NCBI GenBank assembly: GCA_016841045.1
Contig: JAENZX010000034.1
Location: 1 to 40,327, forward strand
Length of the DNA: 40,327 bases
Direction: 5' to 3'
Origin: Thermincola carboxydiphila
GTDB taxonomy: Bacteria > Bacillota > Thermincolia > Thermincolales > UBA2595
Shown here: positions 16,890 to 28,400 of the stretch, in pieces
Position numbering within the stretch: position 1 is the stretch's first letter
Layout of the letters: every line of letters begins with the position of its first letter
Program-made: the position numbers and the translations under genes
Notes under the pieces: generated by a model
What the model was told of the DNA's origin: nothing
The model's input: the letters and a program-made list of their open reading frames with translations, nothing else
Databases searched by the model: none

Positions 16890-16931
16890 GGAGAATTTTG
16901 GGAGAATTCTGGGAGAATCGGGTTGTATAAT
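16890..16931 (+). promoter_or_regulatory. Promoter with three tandem 11-bp repeats (SARP-type activator site)
   Basis: GGAGAATTTTG, GGAGAATTCTG and GGAGAATCGGG run without gaps from 16890 to 16922. TATAAT follows at 16926-16931, leaving 7 bp between the last GGAGAAT heptamer and the -10 box. There is no consensus -35; the repeats occupy that place. Known SARP activators bind heptamers repeated every 11 bp that end about 8 bp before the -10. It drives the degenerate receiver gene and probably the first SLH protein. Confidence 0.75.
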
Positions 16932-16982
16932 GAAATACAGTAAAGATTATGTCTTGGCCGCTTTTACAGGGGAGGTGAATAT

Positions 16983-17354
16983 GTGCGGGTTTGTATTCTT
17001 GATAAGGGCGGTGCGGGGATGGACAAGATTATTGCCTGGCTGGCAGAAAACCCCGGTATCAGGGAAGTATCGGTTATCAAAGACCCTGATGAGTTTGTGA
17101 CCCGGGTTGAGCGGGAACCACCGGAAATGGTTTTTATCCGCTTGGGCAGTTATGATATTCCGGGACTAACCGTAGGCCAGATGGTGAAGGAGATAATTCC
17201 GGATATCAAAGTAGTTTTTGTGGCTGAAGAAAGGGATTATGCTTTAGATGCTTTTGAGGTGGGGGCTTATGGGTATCTGCTGTGTCCGGTAGAGAGAAAT
17301 AAGCTGGAGAAGATACTTTTCACAATAGGTCAAAAATCTATTGCAGGTAAGTAG
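16983..17354 (+). CDS. Degenerate receiver-like protein
   Basis: A 123-residue stand-alone protein with the shape of a response-regulator receiver but without its chemistry. Compared with the functional receiver encoded at 15665, the phospho-acceptor Asp is replaced (VFIRLGSYDIPG in place of VFLDIHMP), the Thr is lost (FVAEERDYALDAFE), the Lys of the KP motif is Cys (YLLCPV), and the first acidic pair is reduced to one Asp (CILDKGG). The GTG start lies behind GGGGAGGTG; the ATG two bases earlier leads out of frame. It probably acts by protein binding and not by phosphorylation. It lies 25 bp before the SLH protein and likely shares its transcript. Confidence 0.8.
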   Translation: MRVCILDKGGAGMDKIIAWLAENPGIREVSVIKDPDEFVTRVEREPPEMVFIRLGSYDIPGLTVGQMVKEIIPDIKVVFVAEERDYALDAFEVGAYGYLLCPVERNKLEKILFTIGQKSIAGK

Positions 17355-17379
17355 CAAAATGAAAGGGGATGGAAAGTGT

Positions 17380-20300
17380 ATGGTGAAGAAAAGGCAATGG
17401 AAAAAAGCAGGGGTTATATTAACTGTGGTGGTCTTATTGATGCAGTTGATTATACCGGCTGGCGGCGCTTATGCTGAAGCAGTTGCAGCAACTCAACCCC
17501 CTGGAAGTGGAGTGGAAGGAGACCCGTATCTGATTTCAACACCTGGCCACCTGTTATGGATGTCTGAAAATAATACCACCAATTGGAGTTTTGACGGGAA
17601 GTATTTTAAACAGACAGCAGATATTGATATGACTGGGATAGACTTTTTGCCAATAGGGGATATAGGGAATTATTTCGCGGGCAAATATAATGGGAACGGT
17701 CATAAGATTTCTAATCTGTCCATAAATACCGGCATTCGTACAGGTGTAGGATTATTTGGTTCTGTTCATGGGAACCAAGCACTGGTAAGAAGCCTGACAC
17801 TTGAAAATGTTGCCATAATCAATAGTAAGACAATAGGTACATATAATTACGTTGGCGGTATTGCCGGTGAAAATGAAGCTACTATTGAATACTGCAATAT
17901 AACGGGCACAAGTACCATTTCTGCAACCGGTAATGCTATGGCCGGAGGTATTACCGGTTACAGTGTTGGTGGAATTGTAAGGAATTGTTCCAACTCAGCC
18001 GATGTTTCCACTAACTATGCCGGCGATGGGGGATCTCGCTCTGCCGGTGGGATAGTTGGAGAAAATGCTTCCTTCAGTGTTATAGAAAATTGTTTGAATA
18101 TCGGAAATATTACTCTGGGTCCTACCACTTCAGCAGAGGCCGGCAGTGGTGGAATTACCGGTAAAAACTATAACAGCTATGGAGATCAGGGTATTGTACG
18201 ATACACCCTGAATTTGGGTACTGTTACCAAAACCGATAATGGTCAGGCAGGTGGGATTATTGGTTATGATGAAGGTGGGGTAACAACTTCAACTTATTTC
18301 CTGAGCAGTGCGGCCCCTAATGGGATTGGTTATGATGTCACATTAACGGGAGCAACAGATACTAATGCTGAGCCCCAGACTGCCGAAAATCTAAAGGATG
18401 TCAATACCTATACCGGTTGGAATTTTGACACGGTTTGGAAGCTGGACCCGCTGGTTAATAACGGATTCCCTCATTTGATTCCGCTGCTGCCGGAATTTGA
18501 TGGTATTTCTGCGGAAATTGGCAATGACATGGGGGAAACGTTAATCAACGTTGCGGATAGTTTAGGGATTGACAACCGTCTGGTCATTAAGTTTGCCGAA
18601 GCGCCGATAGCAACACCTCTGTATGGGTCGGCGGCGCCGCAGGGCGAAACTGTAACAGACCCATATATCTCTGGCGAAAACTTCAGTATCGATGCTGATG
18701 TCTATAAATATATCGGTGTATATGAAGTGAATCAAACTGATGAAGTAGTCAAATTCAGTGAGGTTACGCCAAACGTCAGGTATATGGAGGGACTTGGCAC
18801 TGCAGAAGCCCCGTTTCAGGTTACCAATGCCTATCAGCTTTCGAAGGTATATTGTAACCCCGATGACTATTACAGGCTCATGGCCGATATTGATATGACC
18901 GGTGTTTCTGACTATATTCCAATAGGCACCGACAATTTAAACAGGTTCAATGGGACCTTTGACGGAGACAACCATATCATAAGCAATTTAACATTAACCA
19001 GCGGTGATTACTCTTATTTGGGGCTCTTTGGACAGATTGGCAGCGGGACTGTTAGAGACCTGGAATTGAAAGACATCACAATAAACAATACAAAGGCATG
19101 GGCGGACGGAGCAGGAGGTTTAACCGGCTTAAATCTGGAAGGGACAATTTCGAATTGCCGGGTCACCGGAAACAGTACCATTACCGGTGGTGCATCAGTA
19201 GGCGGTATAGCCGGTGAACATGATGGCGGCAGCATTGAACAGTGCTCGAATAATGCAAGTATTGCAGCAAATGTGGATTATTCCTATTATGTGGGTGGGA
19301 TTGCCGGTGGATACTGGGGAGGCAGTATTACTGACTGTTATAATACCGGCTCTGTCACAGGGAACGATGGCGCTGAAACAGGGGGAATAGTCGGTGAAGC
19401 ATGGCCATGGCCAGACGATTTTACCAGAAATTGTTACAATACAGGAACGGTTAGCACCGGCTCTAGTGTAGGAGGTATTGCGGGATATTGGGGTGACGGC
19501 ATTCTGGAGAATACTTATTTTCTTGATACGTCAGCAGAATTACCTTATGGAGCCGATGATACGGGAAGTGCACAGGCAGTGGCCAGGACTTCTGCGGAGA
19601 TGCAGGACCGGAATACTTACACCGGCTGGGACTTCACAGAAACATGGGCTATCGATAGTGATATTAATTCAGGGTTTCCCTATTTGCAGGGGGCGCAGGA
19701 GGAACTCACCCCAGTGGGGATAACCGGCAACTGGGCAGACAATGCAGCTGCAGCTGAGGGCACTGACTATTCCGTAATTGGAGCTGTCTATACCATTAAA
19801 ACAGCTGTAGGGCTTGCCTGGCTGGCCCGGCAGGTAAATGGCGGGGATTCGTTCAGCGGCAAAACAGTTGAACTGGATAGTGATCTGGATATCTCAGACC
19901 ATTATTGGATACCTATTGGAACTGCTCATCCCAACTATTATTCATTTGCCGGTGTTTTTGACGGTAAAGGCCATAAAATCACCGGACTCAGCATTGGTAC
20001 CAGCGTTGAGTCACCTGGTACAAATGGCTTTGAGGGACTTTTTAGCGTTATTGGCAGTGATGGTGAAATAAAGCACCTGGGTGTTGAAGGGGCAGTATAT
20101 GCCGGTGCCGGTGAGTATGGCGGAATACTTGCAGCAGTCAATTACGGTGAAATAACAGATTGTTATACAAGGGGAGAAATAGCCGGTGCCAACGGCGCTG
20201 TCTTTATTGGCGGATTAGTTGCCTCCAATGAAGAGGGGCTGATAGCAAACAGCTACTCTACAGCCGATGCGGCAAGCAGTGATTATGATACCTTCCCTCC

Positions 20301-22155
20301 CGCAGCCGGGGGATTGGTCGGCAGAAATACGGGCAGCGGTAACTATGGAATTATCGTCAACAGTTTTGCCACGGGTAATGTCAGTGTAGGTTCAGGCTCA
20401 TTCGGAAATACCGCTTATGCCGGCGGACTGGTTGGAGTAAATGAAAACAAAGGCAGGATTGAAAACTGTTTTGCCACCGGAAACATCACCGGTGGAGCAA
20501 ATGCCGGAATTGGCGGGATGGTTGGCTTTTTGCATAACGGCTTTGATGAATTGGTGCCCAATGCGAAGAATGTCTACTGGAACAGTGATGCAGTCCATAC
20601 GCTAAATGGCAGTGCCTTGGATTTGGCAGATAAAAAAGGCGCCGGTGAGATGCTCGTTGGTTCGGATACTACAACATCTAAGACAGCAGACGATATAAAG
20701 GCATCAGCTTTTGTCACTGAGCTCAATAACAATATAACCGGCAGTACATCTGTGCCGAATACTGGCTATTTGGCCTGGGGTCCGGATGAGGCTAATGAAA
20801 ATAACGGTTATCCTGTAATAACTGATGAACCTGTCAACACAGGTACTCAGCCAGGTGACGATGATGGAGACGGCGGCGGTGGCGGCGGAGGCTCCACCGG
20901 CAACACCATCTCTGTAGAACAGGATGGCAGGAGCACTCAGGTGCCCGGAACAATTTCCTCCGGTACCGATGGAGAAAGGACTACTGCAACCATCAAGGCT
21001 GATGATGCAGCTATCCAGAAACTTGTGAACGATGGCGCCAAGGGAACCGTGATTACCCTGCCGGTAAATAGCGCTGCTGATGTCGTCACCGGTCAGTTAA
21101 ACGGGCAGACCGTGAAAACCATGGAACAGAGGGAAGCTGTCCTGGAAGTCAAAACAAACAATGTGACCTATAAATTGCCAGCATCACAAATAAATATTGA
21201 TGACATAAGCAAACAATTGGGCCAACAGGTTGAGCTAAAAGACGTCAGGGTAGATGTCACCATAGCCGCACCTTCCGCAGATACAGTCAAAATAGTTGAG
21301 GATGCTGCCAATAAGGATAACTATCAAATAGTTGTAAACCCGGTAGAATTTAATATTACCTGCACCAGCGGCGGCAACACGGTTGAAGTCACCAAATTCA
21401 ATGCCTATGTTGAAAGGACCGTGGCCATACCGGATGGGGTTGATTCGGCAAAAATCACTACAGGGATTATCGTGGAGTCTGACGGAACCGCAAGACACGT
21501 GCCAACAAAGATAACTGTGGTCAACGGCAGACACTATGCTGTCATCAACAGCCTGACCAACAGTACCTATTCGGTCATATGGCATCCCCTGGAGTTCAGT
21601 GATGTAATCGGCCACTGGGCCAGGGAAGCCGTCAACGATATGGGCTCAAGAATGGTTATCAGCGGAATTGGCAACGGTATGTTTGAGCCTGACCGTGATA
21701 TCACCAGGGCTGAATTTGCGGCTATTCTGGTAAGGGGACTGGGCCTGCAGCCAGGAGAAGGGAGCAAGAGCTTTAAAGACGTGGATTCTTCTAAATGGTA
21801 CTCTGACTACATCAAAACGGCTTATGAATACAAGATTATCTCAGGCTATGATGCAGATACCTTCGGACCATCGGATAAAATAACCCGTGAACAGGCAATG
21901 GCCATGACAGCCAGGGCAATGGCAATCACCGAGCTGCCGACGGATATTTCATCTGGTGAAACAGACAAACTTCTGGCCGGTTTTACCGATGCAGCCCAGG
22001 CGGCAGATTACGCCAAAGACAGCATAGCGGTATGTGTAAAGACCGGAGTTGTGTCGGGCAGAAGCAGCACCATAGTTGCCCCCAAGGATAACATAACAAG
22101 AGCGGAAATTGCGGTTATCATAAAGAGATTATTACAGAAGTCGGACCTGATATAA
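17380..22155 (+). CDS. Large secreted SLH protein with GLUG repeats
   Basis: About 1591 residues. A signal peptide (KKRQWKKAGVILTVVVLL, cleavage after AYA near residue 32) is followed by three blocks that each open with a PYxIxT-like strand (near residues 48, 485 and 800) and continue into repeats of the GLUG type (SVGGIAGEHDGGSIEQCSN and similar), probably a beta-helix. A Gly/Asp linker near residues 1160-1175 leads to a ~230-residue module shared with the SLH protein at 22409. Three SLH domains follow (FSDVIGHWAREAV, FKDVDSSKWYSDYI, FTDAAQAADYAKDSI) that should bind the pyruvylated cell-wall polymer. ATG 17380 follows GGAAAG; ATG 17359 is the alternative. It is likely a surface-layer or adhesion protein. 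Confidence 0.9.
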   Translation: MVKKRQWKKAGVILTVVVLLMQLIIPAGGAYAEAVAATQPPGSGVEGDPYLISTPGHLLWMSENNTTNWSFDGKYFKQTADIDMTGIDFLPIGDIGNYFAGKYNGNGHKISNLSINTGIRTGVGLFGSVHGNQALVRSLTLENVAIINSKTIGTYNYVGGIAGENEATIEYCNITGTSTISATGNAMAGGITGYSVGGIVRNCSNSADVSTNYAGDGGSRSAGGIVGENASFSVIENCLNIGNITLGPTTSAEAGSGGITGKNYNSYGDQGIVRYTLNLGTVTKTDNGQAGGIIGYDEGGVTTSTYFLSSAAPNGIGYDVTLTGATDTNAEPQTAENLKDVNTYTGWNFDTVWKLDPLVNNGFPHLIPLLPEFDGISAEIGNDMGETLINVADSLGIDNRLVIKFAEAPIATPLYGSAAPQGETVTDPYISGENFSIDADVYKYIGVYEVNQTDEVVKFSEVTPNVRYMEGLGTAEAPFQVTNAYQLSKVYCNPDDYYRLMADIDMTGVSDYIPIGTDNLNRFNGTFDGDNHIISNLTLTSGDYSYLGLFGQIGSGTVRDLELKDITINNTKAWADGAGGLTGLNLEGTISNCRVTGNSTITGGASVGGIAGEHDGGSIEQCSNNASIAANVDYSYYVGGIAGGYWGGSITDCYNTGSVTGNDGAETGGIVGEAWPWPDDFTRNCYNTGTVSTGSSVGGIAGYWGDGILENTYFLDTSAELPYGADDTGSAQAVARTSAEMQDRNTYTGWDFTETWAIDSDINSGFPYLQGAQEELTPVGITGNWADNAAAAEGTDYSVIGAVYTIKTAVGLAWLARQVNGGDSFSGKTVELDSDLDISDHYWIPIGTAHPNYYSFAGVFDGKGHKITGLSIGTSVESPGTNGFEGLFSVIGSDGEIKHLGVEGAVYAGAGEYGGILAAVNYGEITDCYTRGEIAGANGAVFIGGLVASNEEGLIANSYSTADAASSDYDTFPPAAGGLVGRNTGSGNYGIIVNSFATGNVSVGSGSFGNTAYAGGLVGVNENKGRIENCFATGNITGGANAGIGGMVGFLHNGFDELVPNAKNVYWNSDAVHTLNGSALDLADKKGAGEMLVGSDTTTSKTADDIKASAFVTELNNNITGSTSVPNTGYLAWGPDEANENNGYPVITDEPVNTGTQPGDDDGDGGGGGGGSTGNTISVEQDGRSTQVPGTISSGTDGERTTATIKADDAAIQKLVNDGAKGTVITLPVNSAADVVTGQLNGQTVKTMEQREAVLEVKTNNVTYKLPASQINIDDISKQLGQQVELKDVRVDVTIAAPSADTVKIVEDAANKDNYQIVVNPVEFNITCTSGGNTVEVTKFNAYVERTVAIPDGVDSAKITTGIIVESDGTARHVPTKITVVNGRHYAVINSLTNSTYSVIWHPLEFSDVIGHWAREAVNDMGSRMVISGIGNGMFEPDRDITRAEFAAILVRGLGLQPGEGSKSFKDVDSSKWYSDYIKTAYEYKIISGYDADTFGPSDKITREQAMAMTARAMAITELPTDISSGETDKLLAGFTDAAQAADYAKDSIAVCVKTGVVSGRSSTIVAPKDNITRAEIAVIIKRLLQKSDLI

Positions 22156-22243
22156 CTGTAATCAAGCGGCTTTTGTGTAAAAAGCTTAATCAAATCACCA
22201 AAATATTCTGATACAGCACCGGAATCTTAGATTTTTACCTGCA

Positions 22244-22275
22244 AAATGCCCTGTAGTTCACTACAGGGCATTTTT
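22244..22275 (+). terminator. Strong terminator after the first SLH protein
   Basis: A perfect 13-bp stem AAATGCCCTGTAG with loop TTCA (22244-22256 with 22261-22273) runs into a T-tract. Confidence 0.9.
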
Positions 22276-22292
22276 GCCGTCAACTCTGTAGA

Positions 22293-22325
22293 TTACCTTT
22301 CGTCACCGCATATTTACCTTTCGTC
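22293..22325 (+). repeat. Direct repeat upstream of the giant SLH gene
   Basis: TTACCTTTCGTC occurs at 22293-22304 and 22314-22325, a 21-bp period or about two helical turns, some 85 bp before the start of the next gene. It could be a regulator-binding site. No consensus -35/-10 pair was identified nearby; TACAAT at 22357-22362 is the best -10 candidate. Confidence 0.45.
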
Positions 22326-22408
22326 CCAAAATTCGCCTTTTTATGTCGAATTTTGTTACAATTCCTAAGTAGGGACAGGTATAAGGCACAAATGAAAGGG
22401 GTTTTTTT

Positions 22409-25400
22409 ATGATTAGCAAAATGCGAACCAAATTGAGAGCAAATTTAATCAGGAAATTGCGAAGCAGTGGGAAAAGAAATATCAGTATCCTTCTTATCTT
22501 GGCTTTTCTATTTACCAATATCTTTTCTGTTTTCACATTGCCATTTTTATTCCCGGCTCAACCTGCATATGCAGCAGCAGGTGTACCCCTTTCTCTGAAA
22601 CTGGATAATTTCGATGATATATCACTATTGCAGTTGAACGGAACCTCAGCAATAAAGTTATATAATGGGGTAAACATGCTAAGGCTGAATGAAGCCACGG
22701 TAGGCCCCAAAGCCAGTACATTTACAGCCGGCAGAATTTCTCTGGCCAGTGACAGGTCTTTCAGCACTTATTTTAAGTTTAGGATTTCCGAGGCCAATAA
22801 TTACAATAACGGCGGTGGAGACGGCTTTACCTTTACGGTTCAGACAGCAGGAAGTACTGCCCGCGGCACATTAAATGCTGCGATGGCTTCTGACGGAATA
22901 ATTCCGGCAGTCAATATAGAATTCGATACTTATGAAGATGGGTTTCATACTGATCATATCGGAATAAATACCAACGGAAATCCTGCTTCATTGGCAACAG
23001 TCAATGCATCAAATATAGCTGATGGTAATGAACACCACGTTTGGGTGGATTACAATGGCGCCGCCAATCAGTTAGAAGTCCGGATGAGTGATACAGAAAA
23101 CAGACCCGCAACAGCCACACTAACCAAGACCGGCCTTGAACTTTCTTCTGTTTTGGATAGCAGCGAGGTTTATGTTGGTTTTACTGCTGCCTGCGGCAGT
23201 GCCTATGAAGCTCACGACATTTTAAAGTGGTATTTTAACAACGATTATTCCCCTATTGATTTAATCAACAATACCTACGTGGATGCTTCCCGATTAACTC
23301 TTACTGCAAATCCGGCGGTTGACACAAATTCAAGTACCATTACTGCCGAAGTTACCGATATGGCGGGAACGCCGGTACCAAACATTCCCGTGACCTTTAC
23401 CACTGATTTGGGTACATTAAGCCAGTCTATGGTTAGCACTGATGCCCTTGGACAAGCAGTGGTTACTCTTGATGCAGGTTTGGATAACGGCACAGCTTCG
23501 GTTAAAGCTGTTGCACAGGGAGGCGCTTACGGGACAGTTACTGTTGGTCTTGTTGGCGACCCTGACCAAATTGATGTAGCGGCTGATAAAGCTGCCCTGG
23601 ATATCACCTTTGGCGGCACAGATACCGCAACCAGTGTGACCCAGGCATTGGGAGAGCTTCCCACATCAGGGGCCAATGGGACCACCATCACATGGGCTTC
23701 AGACAATACAGCTGTAGTGTCAGATAACGGCCAGACTGTCAACCGTCCCTCATACTCCACCGGTGATGTAACCGTTACCCTTACAGCAACTATTGCCAAA
23801 GGTTCTGCCAGTGATACAAAGAATTTTTCCTTAACAGTAAAGGCACTGCCCATGAACGATGCGGAGGCTGTTGCCGAAGATAAGGCAGCAGTAACCATTG
23901 GCTTCAATGGTACAGATACAGCCTCGGGAGTAACCCGGGACATAGTCCTCCCGACAGCAGGAGCCAGGGGTTCAGCAATTTACTGGAGCTCCAGCCACCC
24001 TCTCATTATTAACAGCGCGGGGCGGGTCGTACAGCCTCCCAGGTCTGACGTCAATAAACAGGTTGCTCTTACAGCTTATATCCGTAAGGGTATGGCTATG
24101 GAAAAAAGAGGGTTCACAGTTACCGTAATGGCAGACCAGAGCGCGCCACAGATTGTTTCGACGGTGCCGGCAAGTAATGCAACTAATATTGCCAGAGGTG
24201 AACCGATTAAGGTTAAATTCAGTGAACCGATTGTCGGCAGCAACAACTGGTGGGGCATCAAATTAAATATGATAAAAGTCACCACCGGTTTTTTGGGTTG
24301 GACAACAGAAGAAAAAGTACCTGTGAAGGCAAATCTGAGTATATCAGGTGATACTTTGGTTATTACTCCGTTGGCGCCGTTAAACAGCTATACCAAATAT
24401 GAAATTATCATTCCATCAGACTGTGTACAGGACAGAGCAAAGAATTCCTTCACGGCTCCCGGAACCTATTACGGCTGGAAGCTTCGATATATCAGGGTTT
24501 TTGTGTTTCAGACGGGGCAGCATACTGAACCGCCTGTTATAGTAAGCCATTATCCTGCCAATAATGGAGCAGGCATTGTTTTAAATCCCGAAATATCAAT
24601 TACTTTTGATGAGCCGATGAAGGCCGGGCCGGTTCCCGGTGGATTAGCCTTAAAAGATGCTGCGGGCAGGGTTATTCCTGCTAATACGGAAATAAGCGGT
24701 AAGAATGTAATCTTAACACCTAAGGCCTTTCTGACAGGTAATACCAATTATCGGGTTGAGCTGCCTATTGGCTCTGTAAGGACAACTTCCAACAAGGATT
24801 TGGCTGAGCCGTATACCTTCGGTTTTACGACCGGAGTATTTGAGGTGGTTTCCCAGCCGGAAGCCGGAGAAACAAATGTAGGTATTAACACACCCATTAT
24901 CGTAAAATATACCGGCAATATGCAGACCGGACCAAACCTGGGAGCTGTTACGGTCAAAGGCGAAGATAACAATCCGGTAAATGTAACCACAATGGTTAAT
25001 AATGGTGTGTTACTGATAAACCCTGTCAACAATCTGGAGTTTGCCACCAGGTATACCGTTAAGGTACCGGCCGGGGCGTTAACGGCAGCCGATGGCGGCT
25101 CAAACGGAGAATATGTTTTTGGCTTTACCACCATAGAGGAGATTAAAGATTCTTTGCCCCAGTTTAATTGCAGCCCTGTGGCTCAAATTGAAGGTGACCC
25201 CGTTAGTTTTGACGCCTCAGAGGTCTTCAACCAGGTGGGCAAAGATTTTGAGCGAACCATAACAGACTACTCCTGGGATTTTGGTGATGGCAGCAGCGGC
25301 GGTGGAACCAAAGTAAGCCATTCCTATGCTGACCCGGGAACCTATGATGTGGTTCTCCGTTTGGCTGACAATAAAGGGCAAGTCCATACCGTGACCAACA

Positions 25401-28400
25401 ATGTATTAATTAAATCATTAGCCGATATTACCCTGGATGTAACTCCTGAGGGCAGCCAAAAGTATTTCCATCAGGAAAAAACAATAGGAGATTTTTTGAA
25501 TGAGGCAGGCTTTGGTACTCAATTTTCCTTTGGCGCTATCGGCGGCCCCAGTTATAATAATACTTCTGACTCCACCCTTGGCCCGGAGTTTACTGTCACC
25601 CTTAACACTGACGGAGTTCCATTGTCTAACAGGAAGGTGGCAATTTACAAGGGTAGCACTAAGATTAAAGAGGTAACCACCTTCTGGAATGGTCAGGTAA
25701 CCTTCAGGCTTGACCAGCACTTGCTCAACTGGGGGGACAATGTTTTGTCCTTTGAAGCATATGGTCAGGTGGTTCAAAGAGTGATTCATTATGTAGAAGC
25801 CAACAGTTCTACCTATAAGATCTCCATTTGGGGGTATAACTCTGTTGACGGGCTCAGGGTTTTTATAGATGGTGAGGAGAAACCCGGTGTACAGGTGGGT
25901 GGCGAATACGTCATACATAACATAAAAACCGGGCCCCACACCTTGAAACTTACGGCACCATACTTTTACGCCTACGAGGATATCGTAGAGAGTTATAAAA
26001 AAGAGTATTGTTATATGGCCATGATGGAACCTGATATACCCAGCGACATACCCGTTATCCGATGGGTTGCTTCCGGCTATTCAGATTCGCGGCGTGACCA
26101 AAAGGACATTATTAAGGGAACCTATCTGCCAACTACACTAAAGGCAGTAGTGGATTGGAAAGGTCACAAACCGGGATATGTCCGGTTCGTGACTCCGGAT
26201 AAGATATATAAGGAAGCCGATGGTGCCCTGGATATTAACCTGGGCAGGGATTTAAGGCCGGGCAGCAGGATAAGTGCAACGGCTGTTTCCGGCTTCGGTA
26301 TTGAATCTGCTGCTGTGGATGCCGGGATTAGGATAATCAGCCGTCCCCCTGTGGGAGGTGTTGCTTTTAATACTGATACCGGGGAGTATGTGTTCAGTAA
26401 CGTTGGTGGTATACCGGAAGCCTTAAGTCCGGGAGCCCCGGACTCGCTGCCCTTCTTTGCCGGTAACTCCCTGGGCATTGACCATGATAATTTCCAGCTG
26501 TCCGGTGGTATGGACAATGACGGTAATTTGGTATTCACCATCGCTGCCGGGGGAGGTAAGGAAAAAACCAGGAAGCGGACCCTCAGGGCTCCAAAAAAGG
26601 ATTATAAAGTAGATGTAGGCGGAGTAAGCATTGAAGGCTTTCTAGGAGCCGAATTGACTTATGCCTATAGAGAAAATATAGATCAATGGGCTTTTAAGGG
26701 TGGCACAATCACAGTTCAGGTGAATGGCAGTGCTACCAAAAAGCAGTATTTCCTCATTCCTGTTGTTTTTGTACCTGGTTATGTCAGGGGAACCATAGGC
26801 GTTAATACCGAAACCGGGCTGGAGATTACCAAGGATTTAGCTAAGGGCACCACGGATTATCAGGGAATAATTATGATTGGTCCAAATGCGGAAATCGCCC
26901 TTGGCGCCGGCGGTGATGACTTATATATTGAAGGATATCTAAATGGTGAAGTAGATTTTCAATACAGCTTCCCGGTGAATGAGGTAAGTGTTGCCGCTGA
27001 GCTCAATGGAGGGGTAAGGGCACAGGCCTGGGTGTTTTCCTGGGAAAACAATATGCTTCACTATGAGTGGACATATCCTGAAGAAGAAGCATCTGCAGCA
27101 GGAATCAGTAGCATGGCTGCATTGGTACCTAAACCCGTCGAGTTCAAACCCTCTTCAAGAGACTACTTAAACAATGGCACGGTACGGTTGGAACCGGGCG
27201 TAAATCTGAGGGCATTAGGCGCCGAATCAGAAAATATCAGTTCAACATTGCTCCAAAGCAGCATTTTCCCTGTTCCGGACCCCGTCATAGTTAATAACGG
27301 CAGTGATACAGTATTGGCCTGGGTTGCCGATAACCCTGCCAGGTCAGATATGAACAGAACGGAATTAAGGTTTGCCAGGCATGACGGGACCAATTGGTCT
27401 GCCCCACAATTTATGAACCTTGATGATACCGGAGATTTTAGCCCGCGGCTGGCCGGCACAGCCGATGGTATTATTGCCGTGTGGGAAAACGTATACCGGC
27501 CACTGCCGGAGAGTGCTGTCTTGGCAGATATGTCTGCCGGTATGGAAATAGCGGCGGCTCAGTCTGCTGACGGCCTTATGGCCTGGGGCGATTTTACAAA
27601 TCTCACCGATAATAATTACCTTGACCATTCTCCGCAGCTGGCTGCTTCCGGGGATAGTGCCATTCTCCTGTGGACTGCCAACCGGTCCAATGACCTGACC
27701 GGCTCGGCTGCCAGTCCAAACGAAATAATGTTTGCCCGGTGGAATGGCACATCATGGACTGAACCTGCTGCCGTAATCAGTGACCTGGGCGCATTGACTT
27801 ACACCACGGTGGCATACAATGGCAATGAAGGAGTGTTTGCCTATACAGTAGACGGAGACGATAATACCGCCACTGCCAATGACCAGGAATTGTATGTGAT
27901 AACATATGACGGCAGCCAGTGGAGCAGTCCAATACAGATAACTGATAATGATGTACAGGATGCAAATCCCCAGTCAGCCTATATTAACAATCAACTGTAT
28001 ATGGTTTGGTACCAGGATGGGCAGATAGTATATACCAGGGGAATTCAAAATAATCCTGCAGCAGTTGCAGGTATTACCGGGGCCAGCGCTGATTTTGCAG
28101 TTACCAGTGATAATGACCGAATGGCTTTGGTGTTCAATCAACCTGCCGCCCGGGGACAGAATATTTATACGGCCCTCTATGATTCAGCATTTGACACCTG
28201 GAGCTATCCCATACTGCTGACTGAGGGAGAAGGATATCTTTACACTTCCATGGGGCCGGCCATTGGTCAGGCAGGTAACCTGATGATTACCCACAGCAAA
28301 GCAGAACTGATTACCAGCGAAGCAGCGGGTATTCAGTATACCAATCCCGGGCAGGTGGATTTGGGTATGATAACCTTTACACCCCGGCATGATTTATCCG

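Noticed and set aside
17600-20600. Repeated motifs in the first SLH gene considered as a CRISPR-like or satellite array
   Set aside because: The repetition is at protein level (GLUG repeats), with variable spacing and diverged DNA, inside one open frame.
20854-20905. Gly/Asp-rich GGC-repeat stretch as a regulatory or phase-variable repeat
   Set aside because: It is in frame and reads as an ordinary glycine-rich linker between domains; the codons vary and no long unit repeat is present.
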